This document shows, piece by piece, positions 1-5,636 of a DNA stretch of 8,298 bases. The notes beneath the pieces are model-generated. The model was not told the DNA's origin. It did no database searches and worked only from the letters and a program-made list of their open reading frames with translations. Made by a program: the position numbers and the translations under genes. Every line of letters starts with the position of its first letter. Positions within the stretch are counted from its first letter, which is position 1. Source of the DNA: an uncultured Actinobaculum sp. (GTDB taxonomy: Bacteria; Actinomycetota; Actinomycetes; Actinomycetales; Actinomycetaceae); NCBI GenBank assembly GCA_938020505.1, contig CALIHR010000028.1, forward strand, positions 1-8,298. The letters run 5' to 3'.

Positions 1-221
1 GGATGTATCGGATCTATCAGCGGCTCATCGGCCTGCGACGCCGCAATCCGTGGTTGTCGAAGGGCCGTCTGAAAGTGATCGCCAAGGAAAACGCGTGGAT
101 CGAGTACAGGGTGAGCGGCGACACTCCGGATCAGGACCTGCGCGTCAGGCTCGCACTCGAACCACAGTGCTCGTCCACGGTCATGTGCGGCGGTGAGACG
201 GCCTTCCACTGGGAGAGATGA
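1..221 (+). CDS. Alpha-amylase-family (GH13) glycoside hydrolase, C-terminal fragment
   Basis: The reading frame is open from the window edge to TGA at 219-221, so this is the 3' end of a longer gene; the ATG at position 3 is most likely an internal Met. The visible 72 residues begin MYRIYQRLIGLRRRNPWL, matching the helix that ends the catalytic barrel of many GH13 enzymes (pattern: Y-x-x-L-I-x-L-R-R-x-N/H-P-x-L). A short beta-rich tail follows, ending in TAFHWER, like the small C-terminal beta domain after the barrel. Family members hydrolyse or transfer alpha-glucosidic bonds in starch, maltodextrin, trehalose or similar glucans. No catalytic residue lies in the visible part, so the substrate cannot be told. 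The gene converges on hspR with 56 bp between the stop codons and has no evident functional tie to the heat-shock operon. Confidence 0.72.
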   Translation, partial: MYRIYQRLIGLRRRNPWLSKGRLKVIAKENAWIEYRVSGDTPDQDLRVRLALEPQCSSTVMCGGETAFHWER

Positions 222-277
222 CGCGGACGGCCGGGGGCGGAGGCGCTTTCGGCCGGTCGTCGAACGGCGACTTCCGC
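222..277. other. Short convergent intergenic gap
   Basis: These 56 GC-rich bases separate two converging stop codons. A CGGCCG at 228-233 is repeated at 250-255, and since the hexamer is self-complementary the copies could pair across a 16-base loop. No T-run follows on either strand, so I do not call a terminator with any confidence. Confidence 0.4.
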
Positions 278-772
278 TCAGCGCGGCCGCCACACGACGA
301 TCGCCGATTTCGCCTCGCTCTGCCGCTCGAACCACTCGGCTTCCTCGTCCGCCAGCTCCGTCTCTTCAGACGTCGGACGAGACCGCAGTTCGTCTCTCGT
401 CATAACCAGGACAGTTCCGTCAGCCCTGGCGGCGAAGATCCGCTCGTCCAACAGGCGCTGACGCTCAACTGCCTCCCTGGCGGCGGCGAGCTGCCTCGAC
501 AGGCTGTCCACTTGTTCGCGCAACCTCGCGTTCTCGTCTTGGAGCTCGATGATCTGGGCGATGCCCGCGAGATTGATCCCCTCCCGCTGCGACAGCCGCT
601 GGATCTCCAGAAGCCTGTCGACGTCGTCCAGGGAATACCTGCGGCCTCCCCCACGGGTCCGGCGAGCGCGAACGAGCCCCAGACGGTCATACTGCCTGAC
701 CGTCTGGGGGTGCATCCCGGATAGCTGTGCGGCCACCGAAACGGTGAGAACCGCCGCGTCTCGCCCCGGCAT
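278..772 (-). CDS. hspR: HspR, MerR-family heat-shock repressor
   Basis: Predicted 164-residue DNA-binding repressor of the dnaK operon. Residues about 9-48 form a MerR-type winged helix-turn-helix (LTVSVAAQLSGMHPQTVRQYDRLGL, then GGGRRYS as the wing). A coiled coil follows at about 77-106, rich in E, L, R and Q, for dimerisation. The C-terminus ends VVWRPR, the tail typical of actinobacterial HspR. In Streptomyces and Mycobacterium, HspR binds HAIR inverted repeats, with DnaK acting as co-repressor, so the chaperone level feeds back on its own operon; a matching HAIR lies at 4497-4517 upstream of dnaK. The gene is the last of the operon. Its ATG (770-772) lies one base after the dnaJ stop (TGAcATG), and only a weak purine-rich stretch precedes it, which suggests translational coupling to dnaJ. 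The family assignment is firm; autoregulation is inferred from the family and the operator. Confidence 0.93.
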   Translation of the reverse strand: MPGRDAAVLTVSVAAQLSGMHPQTVRQYDRLGLVRARRTRGGGRRYSLDDVDRLLEIQRLSQREGINLAGIAQIIELQDENARLREQVDSLSRQLAAAREAVERQRLLDERIFAARADGTVLVMTRDELRSRPTSEETELADEEAEWFERQSEAKSAIVVWRPR

Positions 773-773
773 G

Positions 774-1760
774 TCAGTTTCTCGCCATCTTCGCGAACTC
801 GCCGCGCGGGTCGGCGTCGCTGGTCGCCGAAGCGAAGAGTTCGACGGCGCGCTTGGCTTCGTCCGACAGCCTCTTCGGCACGGCCACTTTGAGGCGTACG
901 TACATATCGCCCGTGCCGACGCCCTTGCCGCGTATCCGCAGAAGCTTCCCCGTCGAGGATCCCTCGGGGACCTTCACCTTCACGGTCTTGCCGTCGAGCG
1001 TGGGAACCTCGATCGTGGCGCCCAGGGAGGCTTCGGGGAAGGAGACCGGGACATCGGCGTACACGTCCTTGCCGCGAAGTTCGTAGACGGGATGCTTCTC
1101 GACGTTGACCGTGACGATGATATCGCCGTCGGGACCGCCGTTGAGGCCTTCGCCGCCCTTGCCGGGGATGCGGATTTTCTGCCCGTCCGTCACTCCGGCC
1201 GGGATCTTCGCCGTGACCGACTTCCCGCGCGCCGTCGTCACTTTGACGGTCGTGCCCGACGCCGCCTTACGCAGCGGAATCGAGATGCCGGCCGTCAGGT
1301 CCTCGCCACGGACGGCTCTGCGGGAGGAGCCGAAGCCGCCGAACCGACCGCTTCGCCCGCCTCCGGAACCGAACATTCCCAGAATGTCCTCGAAACCGCC
1401 GGACGAGCCTGCGCGGAATCCCGAGCCTTCCGAACCGGAGAACTGAGTTCCGCCGAACATCGAGGCGAACATGTCCTCGAACTCCGCGGAGGATCCGCTG
1501 CCTGCGGTGAACCGCGGCCCGCCCGCTCCGAAGGCGCGAATCGCGTCGTATTCCTTGCGGTCGGCCTCGTTGGACAGCACCTGGTAGGCCTCGCCGACCT
1601 CCTTGAAACGATCCTCCGCCGCTTTGTCGCCCGGATTGCGATCGGGGTGGTATTGGCGCGCAAGCTTGCGATAGGCCTTCTTGATCTCCTCGTCCGTAGC
1701 CTCCTTGGAGACTCCGAGCGCCTTGTAGAAATCCTTCTCCATCCAGTCCTGGCTAGCCAT
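774..1760 (-). CDS. dnaJ: DnaJ-type co-chaperone without zinc finger (class B, DnaJ1)
   Basis: J-domain protein of 328 residues that stimulates DnaK ATPase activity and delivers substrates. The J domain spans about residues 8-75 with the HPD motif at 38-40 (YHPDRNPGDK). A Gly/Phe-rich linker runs about 78-148 with repeated FGG, FEDMF and GGFEDILGMF segments. Two C-terminal beta-barrel substrate-binding domains follow (about 151-225 and 226-300), joined by the VEKHPVYELRGKDVY hinge. The protein contains no cysteine, so the four CxxCxGxG zinc-binding repeats of class A DnaJ are entirely absent; the family type resembles CbpA. The ATG at 1758-1760 is preceded by a strong ribosome-binding site (GGAGGTGA, complement of 1767-1774) six bases upstream, which supports this start over Met7. 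It lies 64 bp after grpE and one base before hspR. A second, zinc-finger DnaJ elsewhere in the genome is likely but not visible here. Confidence 0.93.
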   Translation of the reverse strand: MASQDWMEKDFYKALGVSKEATDEEIKKAYRKLARQYHPDRNPGDKAAEDRFKEVGEAYQVLSNEADRKEYDAIRAFGAGGPRFTAGSGSSAEFEDMFASMFGGTQFSGSEGSGFRAGSSGGFEDILGMFGSGGGRSGRFGGFGSSRRAVRGEDLTAGISIPLRKAASGTTVKVTTARGKSVTAKIPAGVTDGQKIRIPGKGGEGLNGGPDGDIIVTVNVEKHPVYELRGKDVYADVPVSFPEASLGATIEVPTLDGKTVKVKVPEGSSTGKLLRIRGKGVGTGDMYVRLKVAVPKRLSDEAKRAVELFASATSDADPRGEFAKMARN

Positions 1761-1824
1761 CGCGCCTCACCTCCCCGTTCCTGTGCATCTGCATCTCATC
1801 CCTGTCCGTTCGTCTACGCATGCG
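1761..1824 (-). other. grpE-dnaJ intergenic spacer
   Basis: This 64-base gap is the only sizeable spacer inside the operon. On the coding strand it holds three closely spaced GATG tetramers and ends with the strong dnaJ ribosome-binding site at 1767-1774. No promoter-like -10 or HAIR half-site is seen, so dnaJ and hspR are probably transcribed from the dnaK promoter. Confidence 0.5.
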
Positions 1825-2541
1825 CTACTCGGGGGAGACGACTCCGACGCGCGCCGCTCGGACGATCTTCTCGCCGATCCGGTACCCCGGCTGGATGAGA
1901 GTGCCGATCTGCTCCGTCTGAACGTCCGCGGACGAAGAGTGCATGAGCGCCTCGTGGACCTGGGGGTCGAAGTCGTCCCCTTCGGCGCCGTAACGCTCGA
2001 CGCCGAAGGCCGACCGCAGGGTCTGCTCCACCTTGTCGAGGATCGCTCCGACGGGTCCCGTCAGGTCGCCGTGCTGACGCGCCAGCTCGGCGTCGTCGAG
2101 CACGGGGAGGAGGGCGGTGATCACGGAGACGACTCCCTCTTCCCGGCGCGCCGCGCCCTCCGCTTTCGAGCGGCGCACGAAGTTTCCGTATTCCTGCTCG
2201 ACGTTGTAAAGGTCGGCGGTGCGCCGGGCAAGCTGATCCTCCAGTGAGGCGATGGACGCCATCGCCTCACTGAGCGGATCAGACGAATCGCCCGCATCCG
2301 CCTTCCGGACGCCGGCGGCGGATCGCTCCGGATCCCCGCCTTCTCCGGTTTCGTTCTTCACTGTTCGGTCCTTCGAAGCGGCGGCGTCTTCCGCCTGCCC
2401 AGCGGCAGCCTCGGTCGCGTCGACGTCCGGGGCATCCGCCTCACCGGCTGCGTGGGCATCGCCGACCGAGGCGGTCGACGTCGCGTCGACCCCGACCGCC
2501 TCTTCCTCGGGGACCTCGGGATGCGCCTGAGGATCCGTCAC
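1825..2541 (-). CDS. grpE: GrpE, DnaK nucleotide-exchange factor
   Basis: GrpE of 238 residues, the dimeric factor that releases ADP from DnaK and resets the chaperone cycle. Residues 1-90 are low-complexity, acidic and alanine-rich (runs such as ATEAAAGQAEDAAA) and likely disordered; this tail is longer than in E. coli GrpE. A long coiled-coil helix covers about 90-145 (LEDQLARRTADLYNVEQEYGNF), followed by LLPVLDDAELARQH and the C-terminal beta wing with the family signature FDPQVHEALMH (191-201) and GYRIGEKIVRAARVGVV (219-235). The start is GTG at 2539-2541, overlapping the dnaK stop as GTGA, with AAGGAG (complement of 2547-2552) five bases upstream inside the last dnaK codons; this points to translational coupling. 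A perfect 14-bp inverted repeat lies within the coding sequence (2242-2272), at the border between the disordered tail and the coiled coil. Confidence 0.95.
   Translation of the reverse strand: MTDPQAHPEVPEEEAVGVDATSTASVGDAHAAGEADAPDVDATEAAAGQAEDAAASKDRTVKNETGEGGDPERSAAGVRKADAGDSSDPLSEAMASIASLEDQLARRTADLYNVEQEYGNFVRRSKAEGAARREEGVVSVITALLPVLDDAELARQHGDLTGPVGAILDKVEQTLRSAFGVERYGAEGDDFDPQVHEALMHSSSADVQTEQIGTLIQPGYRIGEKIVRAARVGVVSPE
2242..2272 (-). repeat. Perfect 14-bp inverted repeat inside grpE
   Basis: Arms at 2242-2255 (CAGTGAGGCGATGG) and 2259-2272 (CCATCGCCTCACTG) are exact reverse complements separated by three bases. In the grpE message this would form a 14-bp stem with a 3-base loop, encoding roughly Ser-Glu-Ala-Met-Ala-Ser-Ile-Ala-Ser-Leu (residues about 91-100). 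No T-run follows on the coding strand, so it is not a standard intrinsic terminator. The role is unknown; pausing, RNA processing or a protein-binding site are possibilities. Confidence 0.85.
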
Positions 2542-4400
2542 TTGTTCTCCTTGTTCTCCTCGTCGTCGACGATCTCGGCGTCCACGACGTCTTCTGAAGC
2601 ACCGCTCGCGGATGACGTCTGAGCGGTTCCGGTCTGACCGGAGGCGTAGAGGGCCTTGCCGATCTCCTGTGACTTCTCGCTGAGTTCGTCAAGGGCCTTT
2701 TTGACGGCTTCGACGTCTTCGCCCTTGAGGGCTTCGGTCACCTTGTCCGCGGCTTCCTTGACGGTGGTCGAAACGGAGTCGGGGAGTTTGTCCTTGTTCT
2801 CCTTGAGGAGCTGCTCGACGGAGTAGACGGTCTGCTCGGCCTGGTTGCGGACTTCGGCCTCCTCACGGCGCTTGGTGTCCTCGGCGGCGTGCTCCTCGGC
2901 CTCCTTGACCATGCGGTCGATCTCCTCCTTGGGAAGGGCCGAACCGCCGGTGATGGTCATGGACTGCTCCTTGCCCGTCGCCTTGTCGCGCGCGGAGACG
3001 TGGACGATGCCGTTGGCGTCGATGTCGAACGTGACCTCGATCTGCGGCACGCCGCGAGGGGCCGGGGCGATACCGGTCAGGTCGAAGGTTCCCAGCGGCT
3101 TATTGTCGCGGGTGAACTCGCGCTCGCCCTGGAACACCTGGATCGTCACAGACGGCTGGTTGTCCGTCGCGGTCGAGAAGGTCTCGCTCCGCTTGGTCGG
3201 GATGGCCGTGTTGCGCTCGATGAGCTTGGTCATGATCCCGCCGGTCCCGCCCAGGCTCGTCTCGATGCCGAGGGAGAGCGGCGTGACGTCGATGAGCAGC
3301 ACGTCGGATCGATCGCCGGAGATGACGCCCGCCTGCAGAGCCGCGCCGATGGCCACGACTTCGTCGGGATTGACGCCCTTGTTGGGCTCGCGGCCGCCCG
3401 TCAGGTCCTTGACGACGTTCGTCACCGCGGGCATGCGGGTCGAACCGCCGACGAGCACAACGTGGTCGATGTCTGAGACCTTGATGCCCGAATCGCGGAC
3501 GACGTTGTGGAAGGGGGCCTTCGTGCGCTCGAGGAGGTCCTTGGCCATCTCCTCGAATTTCGCTCGGGTCAGCGTCTCGTCGACGTGGATCGGGCCCGAG
3601 TCCGACATGGAGATGTACGGGAGGGAGATGTTCGTCGACGTGGTCGAGGACAGCTCCTTCTTAGCTTTCTCAGCGGCTTCCTTCAGGCGCTGGAGGGCGA
3701 TCTTGTCCTTCGAGAGGTCGACGCCGGACGAGGCCTTGACCTGCTCGACGAGCCAGTTGACGATGCGCTCGTCCCAGTCGTCGCCTCCGAGTTTGTTGTC
3801 GCCGGAGGTGGCGCGCACCTGGATGGTCGAGAAGCCGTCGTCGTCCTTGCCCACCTCCAAGAGGGAGACGTCGAAAGTGCCGCCGCCCAGGTCGAAGACG
3901 AGGATGAGCTCGTCCTCCTTGCCCTTCTCCAGGCCGTAGGCGAGAGCCGCGGCTGTCGGCTCGTTGACGATGCGCTGCACGTTGAGGCCCGCGATGGTGC
4001 CCGCGTCTTTAGTCGCCTGACGCTGAGCGTCATTGAAGTAAGCGGGGACGGTGATAACCGCCTCCGTGACGGGTTCGCCGAGATAGGCTTCCGCGTCCTT
4101 CTTCAGTTTCTGAAGGATGAAGGCCGAGATCTGCTGCGCGGTGTACTTCGTTCCGTCGATGTCGACGGTCCAGTCGGTCCCCATGTGCCGCTTGACGGAG
4201 GAGACGGTCCGGTCGACGTTCGTGACGGCCTGCCGTTTGGCGACTTCGCCGACCAGGACTTCTCCGTTCTTGGAGAAGCCGACCACGGAGGGCGTCGTCC
4301 GTGCCCCTTCCGCGTTGGCGATGACGGTCGGCTCCCCGCCCTCCAGGACGGAAACGCAAGAGTTCGTGGTGCCGAGGTCGATGCCTACTGCACGTGCCAT
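2538..4400 (-). CDS. dnaK: DnaK, Hsp70 molecular chaperone
   Basis: Cytoplasmic ATP-dependent chaperone of 620 residues that binds exposed hydrophobic segments of unfolded proteins, working with DnaJ and GrpE encoded just downstream. Hsp70 signatures are all present: IDLGTTNS at 7-14, DLGGGTFD at 170-177, VLVGGSTRMPAV at 315-326 and the interdomain linker DVLLIDVTPLSLGIE at 366-380. The ATPase domain lacks the extra segment found near residue 80 in E. coli DnaK, as is usual for Gram-positive DnaK. The substrate-binding domain follows, then a helical lid from about 490, and the tail VVDAEIVDDEENKENK. An unusual SLGGTGG (382-388) stands where ordinary DnaKs have a shorter xGG before (V/I)MT. 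The ATG (4398-4400) has AAGGAG (complement of 4410-4415) nine bases upstream. First gene of the operon; a HAIR operator about 100 bp upstream predicts HspR control. As the presumed HspR co-repressor it would close the feedback loop. Confidence 0.98.
   Translation of the reverse strand: MARAVGIDLGTTNSCVSVLEGGEPTVIANAEGARTTPSVVGFSKNGEVLVGEVAKRQAVTNVDRTVSSVKRHMGTDWTVDIDGTKYTAQQISAFILQKLKKDAEAYLGEPVTEAVITVPAYFNDAQRQATKDAGTIAGLNVQRIVNEPTAAALAYGLEKGKEDELILVFDLGGGTFDVSLLEVGKDDDGFSTIQVRATSGDNKLGGDDWDERIVNWLVEQVKASSGVDLSKDKIALQRLKEAAEKAKKELSSTTSTNISLPYISMSDSGPIHVDETLTRAKFEEMAKDLLERTKAPFHNVVRDSGIKVSDIDHVVLVGGSTRMPAVTNVVKDLTGGREPNKGVNPDEVVAIGAALQAGVISGDRSDVLLIDVTPLSLGIETSLGGTGGIMTKLIERNTAIPTKRSETFSTATDNQPSVTIQVFQGEREFTRDNKPLGTFDLTGIAPAPRGVPQIEVTFDIDANGIVHVSARDKATGKEQSMTITGGSALPKEEIDRMVKEAEEHAAEDTKRREEAEVRNQAEQTVYSVEQLLKENKDKLPDSVSTTVKEAADKVTEALKGEDVEAVKKALDELSEKSQEIGKALYASGQTGTAQTSSASGASEDVVDAEIVDDEENKENK
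2541..2558 (-). repeat. Tandem 9-bp repeat at the dnaK 3' end carrying the grpE ribosome-binding site
   Basis: On the coding strand GAGAACAAG occurs twice in a row, encoding Glu-Asn-Lys-Glu-Asn-Lys at the extreme C-terminus of DnaK. The junction of the copies creates AAGGAG, well placed five bases before the grpE GTG. The same bases therefore specify both the chaperone tail and translation initiation of the next gene. Confidence 0.75.
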
Positions 4401-4422
4401 AGAGTGTTTCTCCTTTTCACTT

Positions 4423-4454
4423 CTTCAGGTAGCCCTGCTGGGCGCTACCTCAAG
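4423..4454 (-). promoter_or_regulatory. Hairpin in the dnaK 5' leader
   Basis: Arms at 4423-4433 (CTTCAGGTAGC) and 4444-4454 (GCTACCTCAAG) are complementary at 10 of 11 positions around a 10-base spacer. An alternative pairing adds GCCC/GGGC around an AGCA tetraloop with a two-base bulge. The hairpin ends about eight bases upstream of the dnaK ribosome-binding site (4410-4415) and does not pair with it. It would lie in the mRNA leader if transcription starts near the HAIR. It could affect mRNA stability, elongation or translation; no homology was available to decide. Confidence 0.55.
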
Positions 4455-4469
4455 TTCGCTCGCCGTCGG

Positions 4470-4475
4470 ATCTTA
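4470..4475 (-). promoter_or_regulatory. Candidate -10 element of the dnaK promoter
   Basis: On the minus strand this reads TAAGAT, four of six bases matching TATAAT, 21 bp downstream of the HAIR. No good -35 hexamer lies 16-19 bp upstream, so the start site near 4463 is tentative. Confidence 0.3.
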
Positions 4476-4496
4476 CATCCGCTCGGCTCCGCTTTT

Positions 4497-4517
4497 CTTG
4501 AGTCCAACGAGCTCAAC
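4497..4517 (-). promoter_or_regulatory. HAIR operator (HspR-binding inverted repeat)
   Basis: The plus strand reads CTTGAGT-N7-GCTCAAC, against the HAIR consensus CTTGAGT-N7-ACTCAAG known from Streptomyces and Mycobacterium. The left arm is perfect, the right arm matches five of seven positions, and the seven-base spacing is exact. It lies 97 bp upstream of the dnaK start codon, and an HspR gene ends the operon. Binding of HspR here, with DnaK as co-repressor, is the expected regulation. Confidence 0.82.
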
Positions 4518-4670
4518 TCTCGACGGGGTGGCTCTATTCCCACGACTTTCCCCCAGCCGCGTGACCTCGTTCACTTCACGAGGGCGCCTACCATACGCGA
4601 GACACCCTGTCGACCCAGGAGCCTTTGAAGAACTCCCCCGCCGGAATGCGGGGTCCACACGGGCGAAAGG

Positions 4671-4700
4671 TTGGGCAGGTGGGAGGCGAGCACGTACAAT
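4671..4700 (+). promoter_or_regulatory. Predicted sigma70-type promoter of the first lipoprotein gene
   Basis: TTGGGC (4671-4676) and TACAAT (4695-4700) are separated by 18 bp, near the consensus -35/-10 pair. The expected start is around 4707, giving a leader of about 50 bases before the ATG at 4758. This placement also argues against the upstream in-frame TTG at 4671 as a translation start. Confidence 0.55.
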
Positions 4701-4757
4701 GCCAAAGAGGGTGTCCGCCTGTCGACATCGCTTTACGCAACATTCCAAGGAGAAATC

Positions 4758-5636
4758 ATGTCTCGCAAAATAGCAGCCGCCTTGGCGGTTGTAACCGCTC
4801 TCTCCCTCTCCGGATGCAAGAGTGATGATTCCAAGAGCGATTCACCATTTAAGGGAAGCGACTCCGATCGATCCCAGATCATCGACAAGGCCGTCAAGGC
4901 GAACAAGGACAAGCCGATTCCATCCTCCGACGCGAAGATCGATGGTGAGGTCAAGCTTAAGATCAAAGAGCCGAGCAATTCGTACAACATCGACGTCGAC
5001 GGCAAGGTCAAGGCCGAATACGATGCCGATTCAGGTGACGCCTCCGCCTCTTTCAAGGGCAAGATCAAAGTACCCGGCAAAGGTTTCACCAATGACAAAA
5101 TGGACCTCCAGGGGTATGCCCACAAGGCCGGAAGCGTCTATGATCTCTACGGGTCGATGAACGGAATGTGGGTCAAGACCACCACACCCTCGAAGAACAT
5201 CGATTCGGCTCTGAACAAAGTGAGGAATTCGGATCCTTCGGCGATCCCAAGCATCAATCCTTCAAATTACGCCAATAATGACTACGCGGACGTGAAAGTC
5301 AGTGAAAAAGGCGACAACTATGTTATCAAAGTCACACCAAAAGACAAAGTTATTGATCAACTGATCACCAGTGCGCAACGTTCCAAAGTCAATATTGATA
5401 AAAAGAGCATCAAAGCAAGCCTCGAATTCGAAGTGGATAAGAAATCTTATGCACTCAACTCATTGGACTTGCAGGTCGAGGGGAAGACTACCGACGGTAG
5501 TGCTTCCGTAGACGGCAGTTTGAAACTCAAGATTGACCGTAAAGCAAACGTCACAATCAAGTTGCCAGACGCCGCGAAGAACGCACAGCCGCTCTCGGGC
5601 TCCCGCTCAACGTTCAGTCCGTCACCCGTCGGTTGA
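4758..5636 (+). CDS. Predicted lipoprotein of unknown function (first of a paralogous pair)
   Basis: 292-residue exported protein. The N-terminus MSRKIAAALAVVTALSLSGC is a lipoprotein signal peptide with lipobox LSGC; Cys20 would be lipidated, anchoring the protein to the outer face of the membrane. A Ser/Asp/Lys-rich linker (21-39) precedes a beta-rich domain with alternating charged and hydrophobic residues. It shares with the next gene a Y-x-x-Y-x-x-(M/I)-(N/D)-G-(M/L)-W motif (here about 128-138) and a C-terminal (K/D)-A-N-V-(T/S)-(I/L)-K-(L/V)-P-D-x-A-K-N-A block (about 262-276). This architecture recalls DUF6612 or LppX/LprG-like lipoproteins with a LolA-like fold; that is a resemblance, not an established hit. 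The ATG at 4758 follows AAGGAG (4747-4752) by five bases and begins the signal peptide; a longer in-frame TTG start is rejected. Bases fall to about 37% GC in 5341-5400 (hand count), unlike neighbouring genes. Function unknown. Confidence 0.85.
   Translation: MSRKIAAALAVVTALSLSGCKSDDSKSDSPFKGSDSDRSQIIDKAVKANKDKPIPSSDAKIDGEVKLKIKEPSNSYNIDVDGKVKAEYDADSGDASASFKGKIKVPGKGFTNDKMDLQGYAHKAGSVYDLYGSMNGMWVKTTTPSKNIDSALNKVRNSDPSAIPSINPSNYANNDYADVKVSEKGDNYVIKVTPKDKVIDQLITSAQRSKVNIDKKSIKASLEFEVDKKSYALNSLDLQVEGKTTDGSASVDGSLKLKIDRKANVTIKLPDAAKNAQPLSGSRSTFSPSPVG

Larger units (their letters stand above)
4401..4757. other. Divergent regulatory region between dnaK and the first lipoprotein gene
   Basis: No gene is supported in these 357 bp. 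Going from dnaK outward it holds the dnaK ribosome-binding site, the leader hairpin (4423-4454), a possible -10 (4470-4475), the HAIR (4497-4517), a perfect 6-bp dyad CCTCGT-N7-ACGAGG (4565-4583), a small hairpin CCCCGC-N6-GCGGGG (4636-4653), then the promoter of the lipoprotein gene (4671-4700) and its ribosome-binding site (4747-4752). CCTGTCGAC occurs twice in direct orientation (4606-4614 and 4718-4726). Confidence 0.6.

Noticed and set aside
228..255. Possible terminator hairpin (two CGGCCG copies) between the GH13 fragment and hspR
   Set aside because: Only six base pairs around a 16-base loop and no T-run; the hexamer is self-complementary, so its repetition is weak evidence.
1767..1799. 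Ten-codon mini-ORF (minus strand) ending inside the dnaJ ribosome-binding site
   Set aside because: The position, with TGA formed from GGAGGTGA, could suggest a leader peptide, but so short a frame is easily due to chance and has only a weak ribosome-binding site.
549..1898. 449-codon plus-strand frame opposite hspR and dnaJ
   Set aside because: It is the antisense shadow of GC-rich genes; its arginine- and leucine-rich residues match no family I know, while both opposite-strand genes are firmly identified.
2845..4628. Long plus-strand frames opposite dnaK (364 and 373 codons)
   Set aside because: They mirror the strong codon bias of dnaK on the other strand. They have no ribosome-binding sites and no recognisable protein features.
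4636..4653. Hairpin CCCCGC-N6-GCGGGG upstream of the lipoprotein promoter
   Set aside because: Short, GC-rich and without a T-run. It could contribute to insulating the divergent promoters but there is no positive evidence for a role.
4671..4757. In-frame TTG start 29 codons before the first lipoprotein ATG
   Set aside because: It would put 29 residues ahead of the signal peptide, has no suitable ribosome-binding site, and coincides with the predicted -35 hexamer. The ATG at 4758 has a good Shine-Dalgarno and begins the signal peptide.
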